DNA from: Flammula alnicola
Taxonomy: Eukaryota; Basidiomycota; Agaricomycetes; Agaricales; Strophariaceae
Assembly: GCA_015499995.1 (NCBI GenBank)
Contig: JADNRV010000164.1
Span: 1-64,000, forward strand
DNA: 64,000 nucleotides
Direction: 5' to 3'
Made by a program: the position numbers and the translations under genes. Position 1 is the stretch's first letter. The number at the start of each line of letters is the position of its first letter. Under the pieces are notes generated by a model. The model saw only the letters and a list, made by a program, of their open reading frames with translations. It had not been told where the DNA came from and made no database searches. Positions 22,368 to 33,630 of this stretch are shown here, piece by piece.

Positions 22368-23820
22368 ATGGCCAACAACAACGACCTCAAGCTCTTTCGT
22401 GGCGACTACGGGACCTCCGATGAGAAACCACACACCTGGTTCCACAAGCTGGAACGACAATTCGACGAGAGTACACCAAACGTACGGAAACATTTCAAAT
22501 TCGCGCGTAACCTCGAACCCGGACATACGGCAGAGAAATGGTATGAAAATCGAACGGCAGCTGAGCTAGCAGACTGGACCGTATTCTACGAGGCATTTAC
22601 AACATGATGGCCGAAACCGACGGTCAACATACCAAGTCGCGACCACCTCCTATCGATGCTCATGAACATGAGGCTCGACGAAGCAAGCGTAGGATGCACA
22701 GTAGGACCAGCAGATGAACAGGTGCTCTCTCACCTAGCATGGGCCAAACAGGTGAAGAACATAGTCAACGCCATACAGGATGATGGAGGCCTGCTCATCA
22801 CCCCGGTACGTGACACCCTACCTCTGCCGATACGTCTAGCCCTGGTCTCCTTAGGCCCGACAGCGACAACATGGACAGCATTCCTCGCCCAAGTCACCTC
22901 GATCACCTACGCCGCCCTGAAGAACCAACTCGACCTACTCGCGAGAAGCACACCCAACCCCATGTCGACCCTAATGTCGAGGTTCGCCAACCAATCGCTA
23001 TCGCCTTTCACGCCCACACAACAACCAATATACGGCAACCCAGCTCCATACCAAACCCCAACGCCGTACCAAGCACCAACCACTCCTACAGCGATGACAC
23101 TGTACACTTCGAATACAACCCGAGCACGAGACACCCCGCCGCACATGAGCTCATGGGCTAGCACCGTCCAAACGCCAGTACAACAAACCCCCCAGACCTC
23201 TCGATACATCACGCCCGGTGCACGACAAGCCCAAGGCGAACAAAATCCCTTCCTTAGCACACCAAGCACCGCCCGCCCGAACCCCAACTCCATCTTCTAC
23301 AACAAAACACCACAGACACCCCAGACACCCTCTCCGACCCCACGAACACAACCCAACCTTGATGCCAACGAACTCGCCAGGAGAGCCGTCGCCTCGTCAG
23401 CAACATACACAAACGACGCCGCAGGCGCTGCACAGTATAACGCCGCGCTCGCCGCTTGGAACGCGATGTACCCCAACATACAAGATGCCAGCTTCATGAT
23501 GACCTCGTACCCACTACGACCAGGCACGGCCCCCATCGGATCCCGCGAATGCTTCTGCTGCGGCATGACAGGCCACATTGCCACAGGAGGAGGATGCACG
23601 AACCCCACGAGCCAGCTCGACAGATGAGAACAGAACTGGTGCATGTTCGTCAGCCGCGCACTCTTTTCTCGGGCACGTCAGGACACGGTTCACATCGCCC
23701 AGATCACAACAAACGACGAGGCACCTATCCACTACAGCACCGCCATCTACGACATGGAAGCATTGCAGTTCGAAGACGAGAATGACGACCAGGGAAATGG
23801 TCAGGAGATGAGCACGTAGA
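22368..23820 (+). pseudogene. gag of the nested gypsy element
   Basis: Starts at the ATG at 22,368 (LKLFRGDYGTSDEKPHTWFHKLE, a typical gag opening). It has a helical capsid-like region, a Pro/Thr/Gln-rich linker and a zinc knuckle CFCCGMTGHIATGGGC (CX2CX4HX6C, slightly long spacing) near 23,555. TGA codons at 22,605-22,607 and 23,625-23,627 interrupt one otherwise open frame, which ends at a TAG at 23,818-23,820. Gag packages the element RNA. Confidence 0.85.
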
Positions 23821-23848
23821 GGGCTGCGCATCTCTCCCAACAAATACC

Positions 23849-26800
23849 TTGGAGATCGACGAGCGGAATGGAAGATCGAGATGCCCAGCGCTCTCTCTTA
23901 CCGAAGCAACTGGCGCCCGGGACGTTACTAGTACTACCACAGATGTATCCGTACCACAAAATACATCCCACATTTACAAGTACAAAACGCCCATGGAGGA
24001 AAGGATTGCATTGATGGGAACGGATGAGGATGACGAGAAGACACAACCATTCCTACAACGAATACAGCTGAAGGGCTCAAACGGCGCCGTAGTCAGAGCA
24101 ACAGGCCAAGTTGATGATGGCGCATCAAAAAACTGCATCTCGAAGAACAGATGGGACAGATACGGACACTGTCTAAGCCCACTAGGACCATCAAACACGC
24201 TCATTAAGGTGGAAAACGATGCCCAAATCAAGTCAATGGGCAGATGGCGAGGAGGAGTAACGGTAGGCGGCACGGAAACCCAAAGTGACTTCGAGGTTTT
24301 CGACTGCAAGAATGCATTCGATGTTATTCTAGGTAAACCGTGGCTAAAAAAGGTACAAGCGATACACGACTACAGTACAGACACCATCACGATCAAAGAT
24401 GGTGAAGAACGCGTGGAACTAACAAACATAGAAACCCCGGCACCACCCAAGATCATGGCCATCACGACGAAGCCCGAAACGACAGCACCATCCCGCCGAG
24501 GCCGAATCCCACAGAACGAGTATGAAGAGAAGAAACGTATGTATGCAAAACTCACGGCCTGTCAATGCCAGCACGAACAACAGATCAGAAATGCAGAAGC
24601 GAAGGCCAGAGACAATCGAACACGCTGCGCAGCAGACACCCGCAACACCAGGTGAACAAACGAGCCATGTGACGAAGAACTCGAAGCTGAGTGGTCCCGA
24701 ATACATCTATTACGAACATCTGACGAACCTTGGGCAGAAACAAAATGGGCAACGTTCCTAAACCTACACGAGGCACAAGAGCTGAACCCGGAATGGGAAC
24801 AATGGTACACGACAAACCAGACAACAGGTGGAACACAACACCCAGCCCAAATCGCCAAGAAAGCCGAACACGAATGCCAATGACAACTAACGGCAGATGT
24901 AAACGCTGTATACGAAGCAGCCCACAAGACACCACCTACCCTAGGATGCAGAGAGAGGAATATCGACGACATCAAGAAACAACGAGATGACACAACGCAA
25001 CGAGCCACAGCAACATGGCGATTCCACAGACAAACTTGGCAGATTGGAACGCTATTCGGAATTGACACAACAATAACGACCAACCAGGACCAGCTGGCAG
25101 CACTCATCCAATCCGAAGCACGAATACGCCAACTCCAGAGCAAACTCGACACACTAAGACAGATGGCACAAACATCCAACACATCAGACAACGCAGAACC
25201 CACCAATGCGACAACAAGCGACACGACCACGATCCACGCCCTAGGCGACATCAACACCGAAGACTTCACGATTGATAGAGGAAACAATGAATCACCCAGA
25301 ATACAAGAACCGTTCGCGGAGAAACGAGTGGCCGAAATCCTCGAGAAGATAGAGATCGGAAAAGACCTAACCCAAGATCAAAGGGAGCGAGTCAAAACCC
25401 TTATAAGTGAATACGCTGACGTGTTTGCCCTATCTCTCAGCGAAGTACTCTACGTAGACTGGTACACCCACAAACTCAACTTCGACCCAGAAACAAAGTT
25501 CACGACGAAAGTCAACCAGCGCCCAGTGACCGAAGCACAAAAAGGATGGTTCAACGACATCCTAAACGACATGGAGAAAGCACACGTCATCCAATGAGTA
25601 CCAGCCGACTTCATAAAGAACCTGAGCAGCACAAATCTTGCTCCGAAGGAAGCAGGCAAGACAGGAATAACTCGAACAGAAATCCTCCGGCAAGTAAACG
25701 CTGAGTGCATACGCAACGGACTACCACCATTCTGGGAAGAAGCTGTCCTACCAGGCGAAACCAATGAAGCTCTTCTGGAGGCCGTCGAAGGAAAAGCACC
25801 ACACGAGAAGAAGACAAAGTGGCGGGTATGTCATGCATTCAACACACTGAACAAAGCAACACAGGTACCACCTTTCCCAGCCGGCGACCTCAAGAGGAAA
25901 CAAGAGTTCGCAGCAGGCCATAGGTGGGCAAGTGTTATCGACTTCGCAGCTGGATACTATGCAGTTCCGTTGGACGATGACTCAGTACCCTACGTGGCGT
26001 TCTACGTAGAAGGCCGAGGATACTACGTCTACCTTAGGATGCCGTTCGGACTTACAGGAGCACCAACAACCTTCTGCGAAATGGTAGCGATTGCCCTCGA
26101 TGACATGATTGGAAGAGAACTCGTGAATTGGATGGACGATATATGCATGCCAGGTGACGTCTTCGAAACTAAATTCTCGAACCTCAAACGTTTCTTTGAC
26201 CGCTGCCGTTCCAAGAGCCTCTCATTATCACCATCGAAGATGAAACTCTTTTTCACTGAGGTTCTCTTTGCTGGAGTGATGGTCGGACCTCAAGGTATCA
26301 GACCCAATCTGGACAAGGTAGGAGCCGTGGTGAACTGGCTGGTACCAGAGACGGTCCAACAACTCATGGGATTCCTAGGCCTAACAAATTATTTCCGGAG
26401 ACTAATCACTAACTACGCACGAATAGCAGCACCACTATCCGACCTGACCCGCGACGTGAAAATCGATCAGCCAAGCGGCAACTGGAGAACACGGAAAGGA
26501 GCCTACAAGCGGGCAGTCGCAGCAGCATCACTGAAGGACAAATGGGGCCAAGATCAACAAAAAGCATTCGTCACGCTGAAATGCCTCCTCTCACAGGAAC
26601 CCCTACTCAAGCCTCCACAATATGACGGTCGACCTTTCCGTGTCACAACAGACGGATGCATGAATGGGTTCGCTGGGTTCATATCGCAAGCCTTCACAAC
26701 AACGGATATCAATGGCAAGGAAACTACATGCTGGCATCCCATCAGCTTCTGTTCAAAGCGTACATCGAAAAGCGAAGCTAAGTACGAACCGTTCCTACTA

Positions 26801-28375
26801 GAGTTCGCGGCACTAAAGTACAGCCTAGACGAATTTGCACCTTACATATACGGAGCGCCAATCGAAATCGAAACGGATTGTCAAGCACTACGCGACTGCT
26901 TAGTACAGGAAAAGATGAGTGTACACCACAGTCGATGGAAAGAATCAATACTGGCGCATAACATTATAGCAATCCGACATCGGCCAGGCATAGAAAATCC
27001 GGTAGCAGACGGACTGAGCCGCATGTGGGAAGGACGACCGAGATCCAACACGGACGGATCACACTATACAGTCCTCGCTGACTGGGAGGCAAACCAAGGC
27101 ATCACAAACGACATCCTCAACATCTCAGACAATCAGGACACCCCTTACCACCCACTCGAAACCCTATTTGCCAACGACATCTTCTTTAGCCCCATCGTTC
27201 ACCACCTTCTCGGGAAAACAGCAGGCGATACACCATCAGACAAACGGAAAGCAACACACTGAGCGAAGGACTTCATGATCGCGGAAAACAAACTATGGAA
27301 AGTCAGCACAAAAGCTAGCGACCGAGTAGCGAGAACGGAATGTGTTCCAACAGAACTGGGCTTCAACGTGGCACTGACAACGCACATCGACAAGGGGTGC
27401 TTTGGACCAGAACATGTCCAACTACACCTGCGAGACAAGTATTTCTGGCCAGGGATGCTAACCGACTGCAGACAAGCCCAACTGGAATGCCCACGATGTA
27501 AATCGTTTGGCGCGCCTACCAGGAACTCGGCCTTACAACCGATATGACGGACGCATCCATTCCAACTAATAGCAGGAGACTACCTTTCCCTACCCCTCAG
27601 AAAAGGCGGTTACAAGACGGTTGGTTTGTATATCGACACCTACTCGGGCTTCATATGGAGTACAAAACTCAAGCAAAGCGGCACCGGAAAATCGACCATC
27701 AACTCACTAAAAAGCATATGCAACGGATATGCCATCCCGAATACATTCATGGCCGACGGAGGATCCCATTTCAACAACAACGAAGTGGACACCTTCTGCG
27801 ACGAGGAGGGCATACGCCACATCACAACACCTGCATACGCACCATGGGTCAACGGCCTGATCGAGAACGCCAATCGACTACTACTAGGACGACTCAAGAG
27901 ACTCTGCGCACCAAACCACGATGAAGACGAAGATGACCCCACCGCAGATGCCAAATCCATCCCGACAAACTGGCCAGAACATTTTGAAGAAGCCATCCAA
28001 CAACTCAACGATAGAATCACCCCAGCCCTCAACGCCACCCCTCGAGAACTCCTATTCGCGTTACCCTTCCGCAACGATAGCTCACTTCCGCTGATCCATA
28101 ATCCGACAACACCCGCTGACACGCACACCAACTTCACACTAGGAGAGATTTTCCGAGCCAACGCACACCTCGCCTCACTACACGATGCCGACGGCCGCAA
28201 AGAAACGTTCGACGCAAATTCGCCCATCACGAAGTTCAAAATTGGAGACCTCGTTCAAGTATACGACTCCGCCTCTGACTTCAATCACAAATCAATTAAC
28301 AAATTAACCCCAAGTGGTCAGAACCACGTATCATATTTGCTGAGTTTTCTAATTCCTTCTCACTATGCACCATGA
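23849..28375 (+). pseudogene. pol of the nested gypsy element
   Basis: One frame runs about 1,500 codons with five internal stops, all TGA: 24,653, 24,881, 25,595, 27,260 and 27,545. In order it holds a protease (GQVDDGASKNCIS, then VILGKPWLKK); a reverse transcriptase (VIDFAAGYYAVPLDD, RMPFGLTGAPTTF, and WMDD in place of the usual YxDD near 26,140); an RNase H (RVTTDGCMNGF, IEIETDCQAL, VADGLSRMW); and an integrase with an HHCC zinc site (about 27,400-27,510) and catalytic residues in AGDYLSL, FMADGGSHFN and NGLIENANRL. The C-terminal part continues in another frame to a TAA near 28,570. WMDD may be an old substitution or a lineage trait. Confidence 0.9.
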
Positions 28376-28723
28376 ATGGAATGCCACTAAAAGGCATTAC
28401 CCATTCTAGATGAATGCGACATTATATCCCATTAAGAGGTACACTACTAGACACACTATACCCACGAGAGACCGAAGATACTACACATGAAGACCTCGAC
28501 ATTGCCGACGCTGAAGCGAGGATGACGGATGAGTTCACAGACACAGAACCCATACCCGAAAACACTCCCTAAAACCACAGGTTGTTTTAAGCCAACAACC
28601 GTGGACACCTCCCCGGTCATCCGATGCACCCACGTGTGCACAGCTGGGTGGTGGATCGAGTGGCGCAGAGCAAGCGTTTCTTAGAAGGAAGCCCATCCCA
28701 GGTCGTCCGAGTCGGACGACACT

Positions 28724-28737
28724 AGAAGGGGGGCAGA
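28724..28737 (+). other. Polypurine tract of the nested element
   Basis: AGAAGGGGGGCAGA directly precedes the 3' LTR. It primes plus-strand synthesis in this element class. Confidence 0.7.
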
Positions 28738-28913
28738 TGTGGCGGTGCTGGCGGAGCCAGCCGAGCAGAGTCTGAACCACCTTAGACACTTTCACGCATG
28801 TTCGTAGCACATCTGCATTCACACTCACGATGTTGTCCATGCTTTCTCTGGCTTTGCACCTTCTCTGAGACAGACTCCAGCTTTCCCCCGCTTTCGGCTC
28901 TAGGCAGCCTCCA
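28738..28913 (+). repeat. 3' LTR of the nested gypsy element
   Basis: 176 bp, with a single copy of the 29-bp unit that is doubled in the 5' LTR. Confidence 0.93.
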
Positions 28914-30575
28914 GCGGCTTATGTGCAGCAGCTAGTGGTAATGCTTATGCTACCCGACGAAGATGAATTGAAAAACAAGGGCATCGCTTATCCTGAAGAC
29001 CATCGGACGGATAGTGCGTGCGACCAAGACAATAACATCGAGTTTGTAATGAGGTGGCATAAGGATAAGAAATTCAGACCACTGGATCTGAGTAATAAGA
29101 AATATGAGCAGTTCCTGAGATTTGCGAAGCGATTCTTGATATACCAAGGACGATTATACCATAGGTCGGCAGGAGCCAAGCACAGACTGGTAGTCGCGAA
29201 AGAGAAACGCATGTATATGCTAACAGCCACGCACGACCATGTGGGTCATAGAGGCTTCTACGCGACGAATCAACTGCTAGTGCGACGCTTCTGGTGGCCA
29301 GAGATGGAGAAAGATGTTAGTTGGTTCGTGAAAACATGCCATCTATGTCAAGAGCGCCAAAAGACTATGATTAAAATCCAACCAGTTATAACGCATACTC
29401 CGTCGATATTCCAAACCTTACACGCAGATGTGATGCATATGTCACCGTGTTCGAATGGTTGTAAATATATAGTACACGGATGCGACGCTATGACTTCTTG
29501 GATGGAAGGAAGACCACTTAAGAGAGAAGATGGTCGCTCTATAGGCATGTGGGTACTCGAAGATATTATTTGTCGATGGGCATGCATGTTGGAATTTGTT
29601 ACAGATAATGGAGGACCATTCAAATTAGCGGCCAAATGGTTGAAGGAGAAATATGGGATTGTGGGTATCCGCATCTCACCTTACAACTCCAGAGCTAATG
29701 GCACGATTGAACGACCTCATTGGGACGTCAGGCAGATGCTGTATAAAATGTTAGGGGCGAAGAACGTACACAAGTGGTACTGGTTCTTTAACTATGTGAT
29801 GTGGGCAGACCGAATTACTATCCGAAAGCGGCTAGGATGCTCGCCTTTCTTTATGGTTACAGGCGCAGACCCTATCCTACCCCTAGATGTTAAAGAAGCT
29901 ACTTGGCTGGTCGACCCACCAGTTGGAATCCTAACAGATGAAGAGATGATTGCATTCCGAGCACAAGCGCTCGCAAAGCACCAAGTACACATTGAACGGA
30001 TGCGCACCCGTATAGATGAGCAGAAATATGAGAAGTTGTTAAGATATGAACGAGAAAATAAAGCAGTCATAAAGGACTACGATTTCAAACCCGGAGACTT
30101 AATACTGGTCAGGAACACGGAAGTAGAAACTTCTCTAGACAAGAAGATGAAACCCCGGTATACTGGACCACAGATAGTCATTCGGTGGACCAAAGGTGGT
30201 TCCTACATAGTTGATGAAATGAATGGTGCAGTCTCGCAAAACAGAGTAGCAGCATTCCAAGCAGTACCTTACTATGCTAGAGAAAAACTCGAGCTGAAGG
30301 ATGATATCCTTAAGCTGATTGATATATCAGTCAAGGGGTTAGACAAGATAGTAAGCAAAGCAGAAGCGGCGGAAGAGGCTGCAGCAGTTAATGACCTCGC
30401 ATTTGAAGAAATTAGGTTATTAGCAGACTCAGATGATGAAGAATCAGATGAAGGAGACTCCAAGGAAAGCTCAGATAATGAGGACTTAGGGGACTCAGAC
30501 GACAAAGGATTAAGGAGCACTGGTAGGATGACTAGAGGGAAAACTGCCCAAGTACGAAACAAAGTACCTAAGTAA
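28914..30575 (+). pseudogene. Integrase end of the large gypsy pol
   Basis: The frame resumes after the nested element and stays open to TAA at 30,573. It shows the HHCC zinc site (HDHVGHRGF ... CHLC, about 29,235-29,350), the DDE catalytic core (TLHADVMHM, FVTDNGGPFK, NGTIERPHWD) and a C-terminal SH3-like region (FKPGDLILVRN ... MKPRYTGP) with an acidic Ser-rich tail (DSDDEESDEGDSKES). Integrase joins the cDNA ends to host DNA. This part alone is intact, but it lacks the rest of pol upstream because of the nested insertion. Confidence 0.92.
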
Positions 30576-30635
30576 AAACCTCTAGCAATACTACAAAAAT
30601 GAAGGTGTTCGACTGCTTTCAACCGATGAAACCGC

Positions 30636-31314
30636 CTACTTCCTGCTAATGCGAACGCGGTCCAGAGCTTCTTGGAGCTTTTGAATGGATTGATTCGCGT
30701 TGTCATATTGCTGAAGCTCGTACTGGATCCTGAAGGAGTAGTTGTGAAGCTCAGAGCGGACATGGCCTAAGGCGTGTTCCAAAGCCACAGGGTCTTGCGT
30801 ATAGTCTGTTTCGCCAGAAGCAGCATCGCAAGCTCGGGCGAGCAATTCCGCTTCAACGAAGGGAGACAGGACCAACACTGCATTTTAAAACAAAGAGTAA
30901 GTATGATAAGAAAGAACAGTTGGGATTGTCAAGTGAAGATACAAAATGCAAGGAATATAATGACTTACCACGGACGAGGGATCGAAATCAGCGAAGAAAG
31001 CGAATGGCGGAGGGGTTTCACCGGCGACATGCGCCAGGAAACGCAGCCAGTGTCATACGCGCACGCAAGCGACAGGCTCTGGAGATCTAGTGACCTCGAG
31101 CCCGCGCATGTAATTACCCTACACAGATGAGAGATGAGATGAGAACTTCAAGAAGAAATAATGAGGCACAGCGTACCATCTGGTTGGTTAGCCCACTAAG
31201 AGCCATCGAGGCCGCAGAAATGCGACGAGTATCCGGTGTAAGCACAAACATGAGGAGTTTGCGGCGGAGAATGTCCCAGATAGGTTGCAAATAGGCACAG
31301 ATGGCAGAGGACAT
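30636..31314 (-). pseudogene. Antisense intron-containing relic between pol and 3' LTR
   Basis: Read on the minus strand, an ATG at 31,314 opens 46 codons (MSSAICAYLQPIWDILRR...). Intron-like blocks follow at 31,119-31,176 (GTACGC...TGTGTAG) and 30,878-30,968 (GTAAGT...ATGCAG). The middle exon reads HWLRFLAHVAGETPPPFAFF, and the last exon encodes a 58-residue helical, Gln/Leu-rich tail (SELHNYSFRIQYELQQYDNA) ending in TAG... or TAA-type termination near 30,636. A TGA at 31,053-31,055 (again CGA-like context) and a one-base phase conflict at the second junction show decay. No family is recognised. It lies where some retroelements carry extra genes, but in antisense. Confidence 0.5.
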
Positions 31315-31417
31315 GATGCTATGATAAACAGAAGAAGGATATAAGATGAGGAGTGTTGACAGTGGTGGTTGGGAAGTGCGAAAAGTGTTGGGGTCTAAAA
31401 GAGCGCCTAAAGCCCAG

Positions 31418-31426
31418 TTTATATAT
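31418..31426 (-). promoter_or_regulatory. TATA box for the antisense relic
   Basis: The minus strand reads ATATATAAA about 105 bp upstream of the antisense ATG, a plausible core promoter spacing with a leader of about 75 bases. Confidence 0.45.
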
Positions 31427-31850
31427 GCGGGCCAAGACAAGCTACAGACACCGCACCGAGTCACCGATTGCAACCGAATGACTATGACGGAGTGCGATTC
31501 TTCGTATTCACCAAGAAAGAAGCAGCAGGATATGTTAAAACCTGATAGAATCAGTTGTGTAGCCTTTCAAGGAAGCGGAATCATTAGAAGCGCTTACCGA
31601 TGATCAGGATCAGCAACGATTAAGGAAACTATTCCTAGGATGGAAAGACCTTAGAACACGAGTTGGCAACTTAAGAAAGTTTGCTAGGCAGGAAGTCTTC
31701 ACCGTGCTTCTCATTACAATGGCAAGCTTTGCCGTGAGAACATAGGCGCTCCTAAAGAAATGCATAGGCAAATGTTGAACGGAAAAACAAGAACCAAAGA
31801 CCATTGATAGTGTGCAATAAGGTTGACTGGGGACAGTCAATATCTAAGTT

Positions 31851-31859
31851 GGGGGGAGA
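31851..31859 (+). other. Polypurine tract of the large gypsy element
   Basis: GGGGGGAGA lies directly before the 3' LTR start TGAAGAG. Confidence 0.75.
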
Positions 31860-33630
31860 TGAAGAGACCGCGAGCGGCTAGCTGTGAACGGACTACTATT
31901 CTCCTTACCTGAGCTATTTTTATCACTTAGTAAAGCTTATACCGTAGTCTAAATGTTACAAGTCCAGACATTACAATGACAAGGCTACTAAGGACTAGAG
32001 GAAACTATGCAAGATAACGAGGAACGCGCGGTCAATTAAAGACATTATCATTAGTAACTATTGAGATAATAGTCAATACATCTAATGAAGTGTACGGAAA
32101 TAGGCGCCTTTCAGTAATATCTTAACCATCCGGCCTATACAGAACGAGGTGCGGATCTCTAGATTAAAGAACGGACATCTAGGCACACTACAGGACAGGT
32201 CGCGTGACATTGCCGAAGGCATCAAGAACAGTGGAGCAGTCAGGGTAAAGCAGACACCCATAGACGCGCCTGTAGCAACGCCGATCAAAGCTCGGATCAG
32301 AGGGATACTTAATTGGGAACACATACCATATCGGGTAATAACTGGGTACAGGAAGATTTCCGGGGTGCATAACTCGACACAGCGAGATCCCAGATGCACG
32401 CTGAGGGTACCAAGATGCCGGGTACAGAGGACGAAGGGTTACAACCCCAATCACGAGCATTATCTCGGACAGAACGTGCGTGGATTGCCCGAGCGTCTCC
32501 GACGAGATGTAGGCACGTCTATGCTCCGGTCAGTCTATAGCCAATGACAGGACAAGATACCAATGCAAACGAAAGGTCACGAGCCTGTATACCATGCGGT
32601 TGAGGAGGATTAAGTCTTAGGCGCTTAAGTTAGCCAAGCCGACGACGATCTGAGCTCCCGATCCAACCAAAAAGGCATGATTGAGCGGACGCGCACGGAA
32701 ACTGTACTCCACAAGGCCGCTGCTTGCGCACAAATGCCCATGAAATCTCTATATTCTCGTCATTGCATCTATGTAATAATATATCGTCTCAGTAGTATAT
32801 AAGCAGCCCTGTAACACCGTAGAAGACAAGCAATTTACCACCCACGAGATACAAGTGCTTAAGAGTTATATCTTAAGTGTTTCACCTCTAAGTACCAAGT
32901 AGCTTCAAAGCGAGAGTCCCATAATATAAAAAGAAACCAAGTAACGATATAAATGAACTGTTAAGACGAGAACATGTGTCTAAGTGATTCGCCAAGACAA
33001 GTAAAGAGAGTTATAAGCCAAGGAACCTGTCTGAGTGACTTGTTCAAAACCTACCCTTTGTCAAAGGACATCTGGGGACCTGGACTGTAGTGTCAGTAGA
33101 CAAAGTGTCTACGTGCCTCTGGCCATTGTTAAGGGACTGTAGTGTCGGCGGATAAGACATCTGTGCGCCTCTTTCCACAAGTACAGTTTTTGAGACAAGT
33201 AAAGACAAGTTAAAGGGCATAGAGCCATCTTCTCAATTGGAGAACAAGACAAAGCGAGATCAGTTAGCAGTTTGTGCATAGAGCACTAGTTTCTGAGTAC
33301 CAGACCAGAATTTACACAAGTCTATTGGACTTAAAATGACCCATTGACTATAAACGCGCCTAAGGCCTTGCCTGAGCCGTTACGTAGTTAAACACCTTCT
33401 TTTATCGCGCACCTACTATCAGGTATCGATATTATAAAAACTATTATCCTCCCCTTGGACGAACTAAGTCAACTAAACATTGATTTGGGTGTTTGAGTGT
33501 AGTAAAGTAGTTATTAAAAGTGAAGCAAGTCGGATTTGATAGTATCTCTTTAATAGACCTTACAAAGTCTATTGAAAGCGACTACTTGATTGTCTAGTAG
33601 TTCACACACACCCCGCACTAAGCATCTTTA
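31860..33630 (+). repeat. 3' LTR of the large gypsy element
   Basis: 1,771 bp, the same ends as the 5' LTR. In the first 400 bp I count about eleven differences, nearly all transitions. Confidence 0.95.

Larger units (their letters stand above)
21716..28913 (+). mobile_element. Second Ty3/gypsy element nested in pol, 7.2 kb
   Basis: LTRs of 205 and 176 bp start TGTGGCGGTGCTGG and end GCAGCCTCCA. The flanks read GTGG (21,712-21,715) and GCGG (28,914-28,917), a 4-bp duplication with one C-to-T change. Removing 7,202 bp puts the flanking pol halves into one frame, confirming the ends. Gag, protease, reverse transcriptase, RNase H and integrase are in gypsy order. It is inactive through in-frame TGA codons and a few frameshifts. 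Confidence 0.95.
9201..33630 (+). mobile_element. Ty3/gypsy retrotransposon with two nested insertions, 24.4 kb
   Basis: Identical-length LTRs (1,771 bp) bound gag with a zinc knuckle, protease, reverse transcriptase, RNase H and integrase in the gypsy order. Subtracting the nested elements (11,996-17,344 and 21,716-28,913) and their duplications leaves about 11.9 kb. The LTRs differ by roughly 2-3 % by eye, mostly transitions, so the insertion is not very recent. No direct duplication flanks the element (left CCCGG, right ACAGG). Frameshifts near 11,490 and 19,355 and TGA stops at 19,193 and 20,266 make it inactive. Confidence 0.92.

Noticed and set aside
30636..31473. Envelope-like gene of the gypsy element
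   Set aside because: The open sequence is antisense and spliced, with no signal peptide or transmembrane segment.
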